From Streptomyces sp. Root431 (GTDB taxonomy: Bacteria; Actinomycetota; Actinomycetes; Streptomycetales; Streptomycetaceae), in assembly GCF_001426585.1 (NCBI RefSeq), contig NZ_LMEI01000009.1:134694-198693 (forward strand): a stretch of DNA of 64,000 nucleotides, written 5' to 3'. The notes under the pieces are model-generated. The model saw only the letters and a program-made list of their open reading frames with translations, was not told where the DNA came from and did no database searches. Below, piece after piece: positions 31,569 to 39,810 of this stretch; the first letter of the stretch is position 1; each line of letters opens with the position of its first letter. Made by a program: the position numbers and the translations under genes.

Positions 31569-33388
31569 GCTGTTTCTCCTTCGTCGTGAACGGCGGGTGC
31601 TCCGGAGGAGACCCAGAAACGGATGGACTCCACGAGCCACACGAGCGCGACGGCGACCGCGAGGGCGGTCAGTGCCAGGGTGAAGTCGTCACCGCGGTCC
31701 GCCAGGAGGGCGGCGAGAGCGACCACGAGGAGCGTGCGCCCCTCGTGTCCGCCGGTGACGCGCACCAGCCACGTGGGCGGCGCGCCGGTGCCACCGCGTA
31801 TGCGGTAGACCGTGTCGTAGTGATGGTAGGCGACCGCCGCGACCAGCCCGAACGCCGCCGGGAGGGCGTGCGCGGAGTCGGAGCGGGCGGCGAGCACGAG
31901 GACGGTGGTGTACTCGGCGACGCGGAAGAGCGGGGGGACGAGCCAGTCGAGGGCGCCCTTGAGGGGGCGCTGGACGGCGACGCCGGCGAACACCACGTAG
32001 AGGGCGGCGGCGACGACGGTCTGCGTGTCCCCGAAGGGGCGGCCGATGACGGCGGCGAGCAGCGTGCCCGTGGCGATGAACGCGAGGACGAAGCCGGGGA
32101 GCAGCCCGAGTCCGAATCCGCCGAAGAGACGGCCGGCGATCCGGGCCGCCAGGCCCGAGTCGGCGAGGTCGGCGAGGGCCTGGGCGGCCCTGTCGGTCCT
32201 CTTCGCCTTGCGGGTCACGGAGCGCAGGACCCGGCCCGCGGTGGTGTAGCAGGCGGCGAAGGCGCAGCCGACGATCAGCGCCCAGAAGACGATCCGGGGG
32301 CTGGTGGCGGCGGTGAGGACGGCGATCATCGCCCAGCGCTCGCCGATCGGCAGGATGATTATCCGGCGGGCCCAGAGGGTCCAGCCGACACTGTCGAGGC
32401 GGCCGGAGAGGGCGGCGGAGGGGCTCTTGCTCGCCGTGGCGTCGTAGGTGGCCTCGTAGAACGAGAAGTCCACGACGTGCCGGCAGGTCATGAGGATCAT
32501 GGCGCCGAGCGCGAGGGCCCACACGTCGTCGCCCGTGCGGGCGGCGCCGAGGGCGAGGCCCGCGTAGAAGGCGTACTCCTTGGCGCGGTCGAAGGTCGCG
32601 TCGAGCCAGGCGCCCAGCGTCGAGTACTGCAGCGAGTAGCGGGCGATCTGCCCGTCGGTGCAGTCGAGGACGAAGGAGACGAGGAGGAGGACGCCGGCGG
32701 CGATGTAGCCGCCGCGCTCGCCGGTGGCCGCGCAGCCGGCCGCGATCAGCGCGGTGAGCAGCGAGGCGGTGGTGACCTGGTTGGGGGTCAGGCCGCGGCG
32801 CGCGCACCAGCGGGCGAGGTAGCGCGAGTACGGGCTGATGCAGAAGGTGGTGAAGAAGCCGTCCTGGGCCTTGACGGCCGAGCGGAGGCGTACGGCCTCC
32901 TCGTCGACGGCCTCGACGGCGGCGCGGGCCTCGTGGCGGGCCTCGGCGTCGGTGGGCACGGTGGCGACGAGGGTGCCGAGCTGGGGCCGGTGCACGGCGA
33001 CGCCGTCGGCGTCGAGGGCGTCGGCGAGCGTGCCGGTGAGGTCGTCGGCGGGGCCGTCGGTGCCGGCGGCCCCGACGGTCACGGACACGGCGGTCGCGGC
33101 GGTCAGGGCGCGGGCCAGCGCGGGGCGGGCCTCGCTCTGCGCGGTGAGCGCGCCGGGCGCGGCCGCGGCCGGGAACCGGGGGTCGGTGAGGGCGAGGCGC
33201 AGGGCGTGCAGGTGGCCGACGAACCGGGGGTCGACGAGCGCGACGCGCTCGCCCGCCGGGACGGACTCCAGCAGGGAGCCGGTCTCCTCGGCGCCGGTGG
33301 CGACCCGGACGTCGAAGCCGAGCGACCGCAGATCAGCGTCGAGCGAGGATCCGGGTGCCGGCGGGCCGGTGAGGATGGCGGTCGACAG
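31565..33388 (-). CDS. CDP-alcohol phosphatidyltransferase with N-terminal domain, CTG start
   Basis: The CDP-alcohol transferase motif LDCTDGQIAR...GAWLDATFD is complete (D242, D245, D263, D267) in a multi-helix membrane domain. The first canonical start is GTG at 33088, but the frame stays open for 100 more codons with almost pure G/C third positions up to CTG at 33388 (L-S-T-A-I-L-T-G-P-P). An in-frame TGA lies two codons further up, and AAGGAG stands nine bases before the CTG. I therefore call a CTG start and 607 residues. As I recall, homologues begin MSTAILTG. It is the first gene of the seven-gene operon. Confidence 0.82.
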   Translation of the reverse strand: MSTAILTGPPAPGSSLDADLRSLGFDVRVATGAEETGSLLESVPAGERVALVDPRFVGHLHALRLALTDPRFPAAAAPGALTAQSEARPALARALTAATAVSVTVGAAGTDGPADDLTGTLADALDADGVAVHRPQLGTLVATVPTDAEARHEARAAVEAVDEEAVRLRSAVKAQDGFFTTFCISPYSRYLARWCARRGLTPNQVTTASLLTALIAAGCAATGERGGYIAAGVLLLVSFVLDCTDGQIARYSLQYSTLGAWLDATFDRAKEYAFYAGLALGAARTGDDVWALALGAMILMTCRHVVDFSFYEATYDATASKSPSAALSGRLDSVGWTLWARRIIILPIGERWAMIAVLTAATSPRIVFWALIVGCAFAACYTTAGRVLRSVTRKAKRTDRAAQALADLADSGLAARIAGRLFGGFGLGLLPGFVLAFIATGTLLAAVIGRPFGDTQTVVAAALYVVFAGVAVQRPLKGALDWLVPPLFRVAEYTTVLVLAARSDSAHALPAAFGLVAAVAYHHYDTVYRIRGGTGAPPTWLVRVTGGHEGRTLLVVALAALLADRGDDFTLALTALAVAVALVWLVESIRFWVSSGAPAVHDEGETA

Positions 33389-33484
33389 ACGAACTCACTC
33401 CTTGGAGCTGACGAGGGGCCTGCGGGCCGTGGCGGCCCGGGGCGCGGCGGTGCGGCCCGGCGCCGGGCGGCGGCACGTCGGCTG

Positions 33485-33514
33485 AGGCTATCGGATGAAC
33501 GGAGCGTGAGTTCA
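33485..33514 (-). promoter_or_regulatory. Possible promoter of the envelope-polymer operon
   Basis: On the minus strand TGAACT (33514-33509), an 18-bp spacer and TAGCCT (33490-33485) form a weak vegetative-type promoter about 95 bp upstream of the CTG start. Confidence 0.28.
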
Positions 33515-33801
33515 CCGAGGCTTCGCGGGCCGGACTCCCCCGGGCCCACCGGTGGCCTCACGGGTGCGAGGGGCCCTGGGGAGATCGGCCCGGACGGGTG
33601 GTGGTCCGGCCCGGGGGGTCCCTGGCGGCGCCCGCCGCGCGGGGCCCTGCCGACGGGTTCCCGCCATGGCCGGTCCTGATGGCATCATCGCAGGTCAGAG
33701 CATATGACAACGGTGTTCAGTACCGTGTTGCACATACCCCCCACCCGTAGTTCACTTGCCACTTGGGGCAGACGGAACGACTCGATTCGGGAGGCCATCT
33801 C
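33515..33801. other. Intergenic region between the polymer operon and the CDF gene
   Basis: No gene is supported here. The part nearest the CDF gene contains ACGGT-N7-ACCGT (33710-33726) within an AT-richer stretch (33700-33736), a possible operator or promoter for the metal transporter. The rest is GC-rich without recognisable structure. Confidence 0.35.
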
Positions 33802-34743
33802 ATGGGGGCTGGACACGACCACGGGCACAGTCACGGCGGAGCGCCCCCCACGGGCACCGCGGGGGCCGCGTACAAGAACCGACTGCGGATCGCGCTCGGC
33901 ATCACGCTCTCCGTGATGGTGATCGAGATCATCGGCGGTGTGGTCGCCGACTCGCTCGCGCTGATCGCCGACGCCGCCCACATGGCGACGGACGCCGTCG
34001 GGCTCGCGATGGCGCTGCTCGCGATCCACTTCGCCAACCGGCCCCCCTCCGGGAACCGCACCTTCGGATTCGCCCGGGCCGAGATCCTGGCGGCGCTCGC
34101 CAACTGTCTGCTGCTGCTCGTCGTCGGCGGTTACGTGCTGTACGAGGCGATCCAGCGGTTCATCGAGCCGGCCGAGACCAAGGGCGGCCTCACGATCGCC
34201 TTCGCCGTGGTCGGCCTGGTGGCCAACATGATCTCGCTCTCCCTCCTCGCCCGGGGCCAGAAGGACAGCCTCAACGTGCGCGGGGCGTATCTGGAGGTCC
34301 TCGCGGACGCGCTCGGCTCGGTGACCGTGATCGTCGCGGCCGGCATCATCCTGGCCACGGGCTGGCAGTACGCCGACCCGATCGCCTCGATCGTCATCGG
34401 CCTGATGATCGTGCCCCGCACGCTCAAGCTGCTGCGCGAGACCCTGGACGTGCTCCTGGAGGCGGCCCCCAAGGGCGTCGACATGGCGGAGGTACGGGCC
34501 CACATACTGGCCCTGCCGGGCGTCGAGGACGTCCACGACCTGCACGCCTGGACGATCACCTCCGGGATGCCGGTCCTCTCCGCCCACGTGGTCGTGGACC
34601 AGGGCGCGCTGGACTCCGTCGGGCACGAGAAGATGCTGCACGACCTCCAGGGGTGCCTGGGCTCCCACTTCGACGTGGAGCACTGCACCTTCCAGCTGGA
34701 GCCGGCCGGCCACGCACAGCACGAGGCCAAGCTCTGCCTCTGA
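33802..34743 (+). CDS. Cation diffusion facilitator (zinc/cadmium/cobalt efflux)
   Basis: This 313-residue CDF antiporter has a histidine-rich start (GHDHGHSHGG), six membrane helices and a cytoplasmic C-terminal domain (GVEDVHDLHAWTITSG). The metal site in helix 2 is LIADAAHMATDAVG (H-x3-D). In helix 5 the usual His is Glu (YLEVLADALGSV), which may alter metal choice. It exports divalent metals using the proton gradient. The ATG at 33802 has CGGGAGG upstream. A C-terminal CTFQLEP...HEAKLC segment has extra Cys/His that may sense metal. Confidence 0.92.
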   Translation: MGAGHDHGHSHGGAPPTGTAGAAYKNRLRIALGITLSVMVIEIIGGVVADSLALIADAAHMATDAVGLAMALLAIHFANRPPSGNRTFGFARAEILAALANCLLLLVVGGYVLYEAIQRFIEPAETKGGLTIAFAVVGLVANMISLSLLARGQKDSLNVRGAYLEVLADALGSVTVIVAAGIILATGWQYADPIASIVIGLMIVPRTLKLLRETLDVLLEAAPKGVDMAEVRAHILALPGVEDVHDLHAWTITSGMPVLSAHVVVDQGALDSVGHEKMLHDLQGCLGSHFDVEHCTFQLEPAGHAQHEAKLCL

Positions 34744-34800
34744 GGGCCCCGGCCCTGTTAGCCTTTTCGGACGCACCCGTGTGGAGAGGAGCTGAGGTTG

Positions 34801-34872
34801 ATGACCGTCGCGATGGAGGCTGCCCAGTGCGGCAGCGCCCGGTCCAGCTTCAGCTTCCGGGTCACCGGCTGA
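34801..34872 (+). CDS. Possible 23-residue small ORF
   Basis: An ATG at 34801 with GAGAGGAG and GAGG close upstream opens a 23-codon frame (MTVAMEAAQCGSARS, then SFSFRVTG) ending in TGA at 34870-34872. Codons look like the neighbours. It lies alone between the CDF and methyltransferase genes. It resembles no leader peptide I know; conservation in relatives would decide. Confidence 0.35.
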   Translation: MTVAMEAAQCGSARSSFSFRVTG

Positions 34873-34942
34873 CCTGATCCCGGTCTTCCCACCGGTACGT
34901 CACGTCGTCGGCCGGGGCCCTCTCACACAAGGGTTTCCCACG

Positions 34943-36205
34943 TTGTCCGACAACGCTCTGTACGACTCCTTCTTCGCCCTGCACCACGGTCTTCCGCGGC
35001 AGGGCCCCGGCTCCGACACCACCACCCGTCGGCTCCTCGCGCTCGTGGGGCGGCTTCCGGAGCGTCCGCGCGTGCTCGACCTGGGCTGCGGCCCCGGCCG
35101 CTCCGCGCTGCTCCTGGCCGCCGAGGCCGGCGCCGAGGTGACGGCCGTCGACACCCACGAGCCGTTCCTCGCCGAGCTGCGGGAGTCCGCCGCCGCGCGC
35201 GGGCTCGACGGCTCGGTCCACACCCTCGACGCCGACATGGGCGCACTGCCCTTCCCCGACGGCTCCTTCGACCTGGTCTGGGCCGAGAGCTCGGTCTTCG
35301 TGCTCGGCTTCGACCGAGCGCTTGCCGAGTGGCGCAGGCTGCTCGCGCCCGGCGGCACCCTCGTCCTCACCGAGTGCGTGTGGACCACCGGGGAGCCGGG
35401 CCCCGAGGCCCGCGCCTTCTGGGAGGAGCACTACACCCTCCGTACGGTCGCCGGGAACGCGGCGGCGGCGGTCGGGGCCGGCTACCACGTCCTCGGCACC
35501 GTCCCGCAGCCGGAGAGCGACTGGGACGAGTACTACGTCCCGCTCGCCGCGCACGCCGATGCGGCGGACACCACCGTGCCGGGCATGGCCGAGGCCGTGG
35601 CCGGAGCACGTACCGAGATCGCGCTGCGGCGCGAGCACGGCACCGACTACGGCTACGCCGGTTTCGTCCTGCGGCCGGCCGATGCGCGCTGGCGCGTCCG
35701 CGAGGAGGCGCCCGAGGACGCCCCGGCGGTGCGCCGGGTCGTGTCGACGGCCTTCGGTTCGGTGGAGGAACCGTCGGAGACGGAGGCCGATCTGGTCGAC
35801 AACCTCCGGCTGGACGCCGCCGCCTGGCTGCCCGGTCTGTCGTACGTGGCGGAGGCCCCGGACGGCACGATCGCGGCGCACGCCCTGATCACGCGCTGCC
35901 GGGTGGGCGGCGCTCCCGCGGCGGCGCTCGCGCCGGTCTCGGTGGCTCCGGAGCACCAGCGGACGGGGGCCGGGCAGGCCGTCGTCCGGGCGGTGCTCGA
36001 CGCGGCGCGGCTCCGGGGCGAGCCGCTCGTCCTGGTCCTCGGGCACGCGGAGTACTACCCACGGTTCGGGTTCGTACGGGCGTCCGAGTATGCAATCAAG
36101 CCAGGTTTCGAGGTTCCGGACGAGGTCATGATGGCGCTCGTCCTGGACGGTTCCGCTCCCGTCCCCTCGGGCACGCTCGTCTATCCGGCGGCTTTCGGGG
36201 TCTGA
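34943..36205 (+). CDS. Class I methyltransferase-GNAT acetyltransferase fusion
   Basis: This 420-residue protein joins two enzymes. Residues about 1-235 are a class I SAM methyltransferase (RVLDLGCGPGRSALLLA, later FDLVWAESSVFVLG). Residues about 250-420 are a GNAT acetyltransferase with the acetyl-CoA loop APVSVAPEHQRTGAGQAV and LVLGHAEYYPRFGF. Both domains look intact. The start is TTG at 34943 with AAGGG nine bases upstream. Substrates are unknown; fusion suggests successive modification of one molecule or two linked activities. Confidence 0.87.
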   Translation: MSDNALYDSFFALHHGLPRQGPGSDTTTRRLLALVGRLPERPRVLDLGCGPGRSALLLAAEAGAEVTAVDTHEPFLAELRESAAARGLDGSVHTLDADMGALPFPDGSFDLVWAESSVFVLGFDRALAEWRRLLAPGGTLVLTECVWTTGEPGPEARAFWEEHYTLRTVAGNAAAAVGAGYHVLGTVPQPESDWDEYYVPLAAHADAADTTVPGMAEAVAGARTEIALRREHGTDYGYAGFVLRPADARWRVREEAPEDAPAVRRVVSTAFGSVEEPSETEADLVDNLRLDAAAWLPGLSYVAEAPDGTIAAHALITRCRVGGAPAAALAPVSVAPEHQRTGAGQAVVRAVLDAARLRGEPLVLVLGHAEYYPRFGFVRASEYAIKPGFEVPDEVMMALVLDGSAPVPSGTLVYPAAFGV

Positions 36206-36356
36206 TGGCCCTCTGACCTCCCTCCGCTCCCGCCGCGCCGGTGTACTCCGGTGTGGTGGGAGCGGCGACGTCCGGCCGCCGAAGTGGGGACAAGCCGCTT
36301 TTGTACGGCAGACTGAGGTGGCCCCACCGGGCCGAGGACCGAAGCGAAGGACGGGT

Positions 36357-36977
36357 ATGCCGACCACACCAGCCACAGTGGCTCAGATCTCGCCGGAGAT
36401 CACGTCGAACGGCGTCCAGCCGTCCGGAGCCCCGGCGCCGATCATGCTCGAACTGGTCGACGAGGACGGGAAGACCATCGGCACGGCGGAGAAGCTCGCC
36501 GCACACCAGGCGCCGGGTCAGCTGCACCGCGCCTTCTCCGTCTTCCTCTTCGACGAGTCCGGCCGGCTGCTGCTCCAGCGCCGGGCGCTGGGCAAGTACC
36601 ACTCCCCCGGCGTGTGGTCGAACACCTGCTGCGGCCACCCCTACCCGGGCGAGGCGCCGTTCGCGGCGGCCGCGCGGCGGACCTTCGAGGAGCTCGGCGT
36701 CTCGCCGACGCTGCTCGCCGAGGCGGGCACCGTCCGCTACAACCACCCGGACCCGGCCTCGGGCCTGGTGGAGCAGGAGTTCAACCACCTCTTCGTCGGC
36801 CTCGTGCAGGCCGAGCCGCGGCCCGACCCGGAGGAGATCGAGGACACCGCCTTCGTGACCGCCGCCGAACTGGCCGAGCGGCACGCCGCCGCGCCGTTCT
36901 CCGCCTGGTTCATGACGGTGCTCGACGCGGCGCGTCCGGCCGTCAGAGAGCTGACGGGTCCGTCCGGGGGCTGGTGA
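36357..36977 (+). CDS. idi: Isopentenyl-diphosphate delta-isomerase, type I
   Basis: This 206-residue Nudix-fold enzyme interconverts isopentenyl and dimethylallyl diphosphate, feeding isoprenoid synthesis such as the hopanoid operon in this window. Key motifs are WSNTCCGHPYPGE with the catalytic Cys, RRTFEELGV, and EQEFNHLFVG with the catalytic Glu. The ATG at 36357 has GAAGGA upstream. The 3' end overlaps the convergent ATPase gene by 35 bp. S. coelicolor SCO6750 is, to my knowledge, the counterpart. Confidence 0.95.
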   Translation: MPTTPATVAQISPEITSNGVQPSGAPAPIMLELVDEDGKTIGTAEKLAAHQAPGQLHRAFSVFLFDESGRLLLQRRALGKYHSPGVWSNTCCGHPYPGEAPFAAAARRTFEELGVSPTLLAEAGTVRYNHPDPASGLVEQEFNHLFVGLVQAEPRPDPEEIEDTAFVTAAELAERHAAAPFSAWFMTVLDAARPAVRELTGPSGGW

Positions 36978-37500
36978 CCGCCGCCTCCTGGGGTGCGCCC
37001 CCCGGCCCCGGTGCCATCGGGGCCAGGGGCAGCGCCGCCCAGATGATCTTTCCGCCGCTCGCCGTGTGCTCGACGTCGCAGGCGCCGCCGGCCTCCTGGG
37101 CGATCTCCCGGACCAGGAGCAGTCCGCGCCCCCCGGTCTGCCCGTAGTCCGCCTCCAGCGCTTTGGGGCGGTACGGGTGGTTGTCCTCGACGGACACCCG
37201 GATCCACTCGGGGCCGATCGCGACCTCCACCGCTATCTCCGGCGACAGCAGCGCCGCGTGCCGCACGGCGTTGGTGACCAGCTCGGAGACGATCAGCAGC
37301 AGGCCGTCCATGATCTCCTCATGGACTGGGACTCCCTGGCGGACCAACAGGTCGCGTACGGCGTGCCGGGCCTGCGGGACGGAGACGTCGACCGCGGGTG
37401 CGGTGAAGCGCCAGACTCCTTCGAAGGACGGTGACCGGGCGGGCACACCTCCGTGGGCATCCACGGTCCTGTTCCCACCCTCGTGCTCGATTCTCGCCAC
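36943..37500 (-). CDS. Anti-sigma-factor-like ATP-binding protein (HATPase/RsbW type)
   Basis: The 185-residue protein has the GHKL ATPase N box SELVTNAVRHA and a glycine-rich G box (TGGRGLLLV). This is the single-domain Streptomyces type related to SpoIIAB/RsbW, which can bind sigma factors or anti-sigma antagonists. A partner is not visible nearby. The GTG at 37500 starts a poorly conserved 30-residue N-terminal arm. The C-terminal tail overlaps idi by 35 bp on the opposite strand. Confidence 0.85.
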   Translation of the reverse strand: MARIEHEGGNRTVDAHGGVPARSPSFEGVWRFTAPAVDVSVPQARHAVRDLLVRQGVPVHEEIMDGLLLIVSELVTNAVRHAALLSPEIAVEVAIGPEWIRVSVEDNHPYRPKALEADYGQTGGRGLLLVREIAQEAGGACDVEHTASGGKIIWAALPLAPMAPGPGGAPQEAAVTSPRTDPSAL

Positions 37501-37594
37501 GGATCGAGTCTTGGCAATCCGCGCGGGCGGACCGGCCTACTGACCAGAAGTCGACACTTATCGGCCATCTTCTGATCGGGTGGGTATGCCAACG

Positions 37595-38290
37595 TCAGTT
37601 GTTCGACTGATCGTGCGCGCTTTCTGAGGGTCCCGGTTCCGGCGGCTCCGAAGGCTCCTGCGCCGGCGGCTCCGAAGGCTCCGGCATCGCCGGCGTCACC
37701 ATACTGACGATCCGCCGGCCGCCCACGCCGATCGCGATCAGGCCGAGGCCGTCGAAGAGCAGCGCCAGGGAGAAGAAGACCCCGAGCACGTACCGGCTGC
37801 TCTCCGGCCAGTCGAAGAGGACGAGCAGGCCGAGGAGCAGGCCGAACGCGCCCTGGAGCAGGGTCCAGCCGAACTGCGGGCCGCGCACCACCACGCTGCC
37901 GACCAGCCGGAAGAGGCCGCCGGTGAGGAAGAGCAGCGCGGCGAACATCGTCAGTGCCTCCGCCGAGCCCTCCGGGTGACGGATCACCACGACACCGGCC
38001 GCGATGTTCAGGGCGGCCACCACGACGGCGAGCCAGAAGTAGCTCGTGCCGCGCGACTGGATGGCCTGGAGCAGGCCCACGACGCCGCCGATCAGCAGCA
38101 GCCAGCCGAAGAGCAGCATCGAGGTGAGGGTGGCGAGGCCCGTGTAGACCAGCCCCACGACACCGCCGATCACGAGCACGACGCCGAGCACGGCGAGCCA
38201 GCTGAAGCTGCGGTTGAGCCGCTTCCCCTCGCGTGCCATGTCCCCGACAGGGTCCGAGCCGGGGTACGTCTCCTGGGCGTCCTTCGCCAT
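37595..38290 (-). CDS. HdeD-like (DUF308) membrane protein
   Basis: The 231-residue protein has a hydrophilic start and six closely spaced membrane helices rich in Gly and Leu (WLAVLGVVLVIGGVVGLVY, MLLFGWLLLIGGVVGLL, FWLAVVVAALNIAAGVVV and so on), the DUF308/HdeD pattern. The last 35 residues are a repeated E-P-S-E-P-P tail. HdeD is tied to acid resistance in E. coli; the role in Streptomyces is unknown. It is divergent from the crotonase gene. Confidence 0.85.
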   Translation of the reverse strand: MAKDAQETYPGSDPVGDMAREGKRLNRSFSWLAVLGVVLVIGGVVGLVYTGLATLTSMLLFGWLLLIGGVVGLLQAIQSRGTSYFWLAVVVAALNIAAGVVVIRHPEGSAEALTMFAALLFLTGGLFRLVGSVVVRGPQFGWTLLQGAFGLLLGLLVLFDWPESSRYVLGVFFSLALLFDGLGLIAIGVGGRRIVSMVTPAMPEPSEPPAQEPSEPPEPGPSESAHDQSNN

Positions 38291-38356
38291 GCGGTGCCTC
38301 CTCGGGGCGCCCCCTTCCTGATCGTACGTTCGAGCAGGGCGGATAGCATCCGGCCC

Positions 38357-39100
38357 ATGGAGCCGCAGCTGAAGGACAGCGTCACGGACGGCGTCGCCAC
38401 CGTCGTCATCGCCAACCCCGCCAAGCGCAACGCGATGAGCGCCGCCATGTGGCGCGCGCTGCCCGGCGTGCTAGACCGGCTGGCCGCCGACCGTGAAGTG
38501 CGGGCCCTGGTCCTGACCGGCGAGGGCGACACCTTCTGCGCCGGCGCGGACATCTCCGCGCTGCGGGAGCCCGGCGACGAGCAGCAGAGCCTCGCCGTAC
38601 GGGCCGAGGAGGCGCTCGCGGCCTTCCCGAAGCCGACGCTCGCGGCCGTCCGGGGCTTCTGCGTCGGCGGCGGCAGCCAGCTCGCCGGCGCCTGCGACCT
38701 GCGCTTCGCCGAGGAGGGCACCCGCTTCGGGATCACCCCCTCGAAGCTCGGCATCGTCTACCCGTCCTCGTCGACCCGCAGGCTGACCGCCCTCGTGGGC
38801 CCTTCGACCGCCAAGTACCTGCTGTTCTCCGGCGAGCTGATGGACACGGAGCGGGCCCTGCGGACCGGTTTCGTGGACGAGGTCCACCCGGCGGGCGAAC
38901 TGGACAAGCGGGTGGCCGAGTTCGGGCAGGTGCTCGTCTCGCGCTCGCTGCTGACCCAGGCCGCGGCCAAGGAGTTCGCCGACGGGCGGACGGACCGGGA
39001 CGCCCACTGGGCGGAGCAGGCGCGCGGCAGCGGCGACACCGCGGAGGGGGTCGCCGCCTTCCTGGAGCGCCGCGCGCCCCGCTTCACGTACGGGGTCTGA
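38357..39100 (+). CDS. Crotonase-superfamily protein lacking both hydratase glutamates
   Basis: This 247-residue crotonase has the oxyanion-hole segments CAGADISAL and AAVRGFCVGGGSQLAG. In enoyl-CoA hydratases two glutamates do catalysis. Here the first is Gln (GGGSQLA for GGGCELA) and the second Ser (TPSKLG for QPEILG). A classical hydration is therefore unlikely; isomerase, hydrolase or other crotonase chemistry is more plausible. The ATG at 38357 lacks a ribosome site. A TAGCAT hexamer seven bases upstream suggests a leaderless transcript. Confidence 0.85.
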   Translation: MEPQLKDSVTDGVATVVIANPAKRNAMSAAMWRALPGVLDRLAADREVRALVLTGEGDTFCAGADISALREPGDEQQSLAVRAEEALAAFPKPTLAAVRGFCVGGGSQLAGACDLRFAEEGTRFGITPSKLGIVYPSSSTRRLTALVGPSTAKYLLFSGELMDTERALRTGFVDEVHPAGELDKRVAEFGQVLVSRSLLTQAAAKEFADGRTDRDAHWAEQARGSGDTAEGVAAFLERRAPRFTYGV

Positions 39101-39103
39101 GGG

Positions 39104-39748
39104 TCAGCCCCGCGCGTCGGCGCGGCCCTTGTCGCCGCCGCGCCAGTACGCGACGATCTCGGCCGGGGCCTTCTCCGGGGAGCCCGCGTCGTACGGCGGC
39201 TGCGGGTCGTACTCCGTGAGGAGCTGGATCGTCTGGGCGGTCTCGTCGCCGGCGATCCGGCCCAGCAGGTGCAGCGCCATGTCGATGCCGGAGGAGACCC
39301 CGGCGGCGGTGACGTACTTGCCGTCGAAGACGACCCGCTCGCCGGTGGGCTCGACTCCCAGGGCCCGCAGCTCGTCGAAGGCGAGCCAGTGCGTCGTCGC
39401 TCGGCGGTCCTTGAGCAGGCCGGCCGAGGCGAGGATCAGCGAGCCGGTGCAGACCGAGGTGGTCCAGGTGCTGGTGGCGTCGGCGGTACGGAGCCAGTCG
39501 AGGATCTCCGGGTCGTCCATGGCCACCCGCGCGTCCGGGCCGCCGGGGACGAGGACGATGTCCGGGTGCGGGACCTCGGCGAGGGTCCGGTCGGCGACGA
39601 GGGCGAGGCTGCCCTGGTCGTTGCGGACGGGGCCGGTCTCCTTGGCCACGAAGACGGTCTCGGCCCCGGGGAGGCGGGCCAGGAGCTCGTACGGTCCGAC
39701 GGCGTCGAGCGTGGTGAAGCGGTCGTAGAGCAGGACGGCGATCTGCAT
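39104..39748 (-). CDS. DJ-1/PfpI family protein
   Basis: This 214-residue single-domain protein has VLLYDRFTTLDAVGPYELL at the start and the nucleophile elbow TTSVCTGSLILASAG with Cys100, followed by ATTHWLAF. This is the isocyanide hydratase/GlxA-like branch of the DJ-1 superfamily. It is transcribed after the GlxA-type regulator with 62 bp between. The ATG at 39748 has AAAGGG upstream. The substrate is unknown. Confidence 0.88.
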   Translation of the reverse strand: MQIAVLLYDRFTTLDAVGPYELLARLPGAETVFVAKETGPVRNDQGSLALVADRTLAEVPHPDIVLVPGGPDARVAMDDPEILDWLRTADATSTWTTSVCTGSLILASAGLLKDRRATTHWLAFDELRALGVEPTGERVVFDGKYVTAAGVSSGIDMALHLLGRIAGDETAQTIQLLTEYDPQPPYDAGSPEKAPAEIVAYWRGGDKGRADARG

Positions 39749-39810
39749 GGTGAACCCTTTCGTGGCCGGCGGCCGGAATCGGTGGACGGGTGCGCCGCGT
39801 GGGCGCGGGG

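Noticed and set aside
33333..33515. Short ORF with GTG at 33398 that uses the same AAGGAG site as the CTG-started gene
   Set aside because: Its frame ends within 22 codons of that GTG and is not protein-like, while the CTG frame leads into 607 codons. The GTG also lies too close to the ribosome site.
31586..33679. A 697-codon plus-strand frame opposite the CDP-alcohol transferase gene
   Set aside because: Gly/Glu/Arg-rich with no recognisable domain; the minus strand has a membrane protein with a full catalytic motif.
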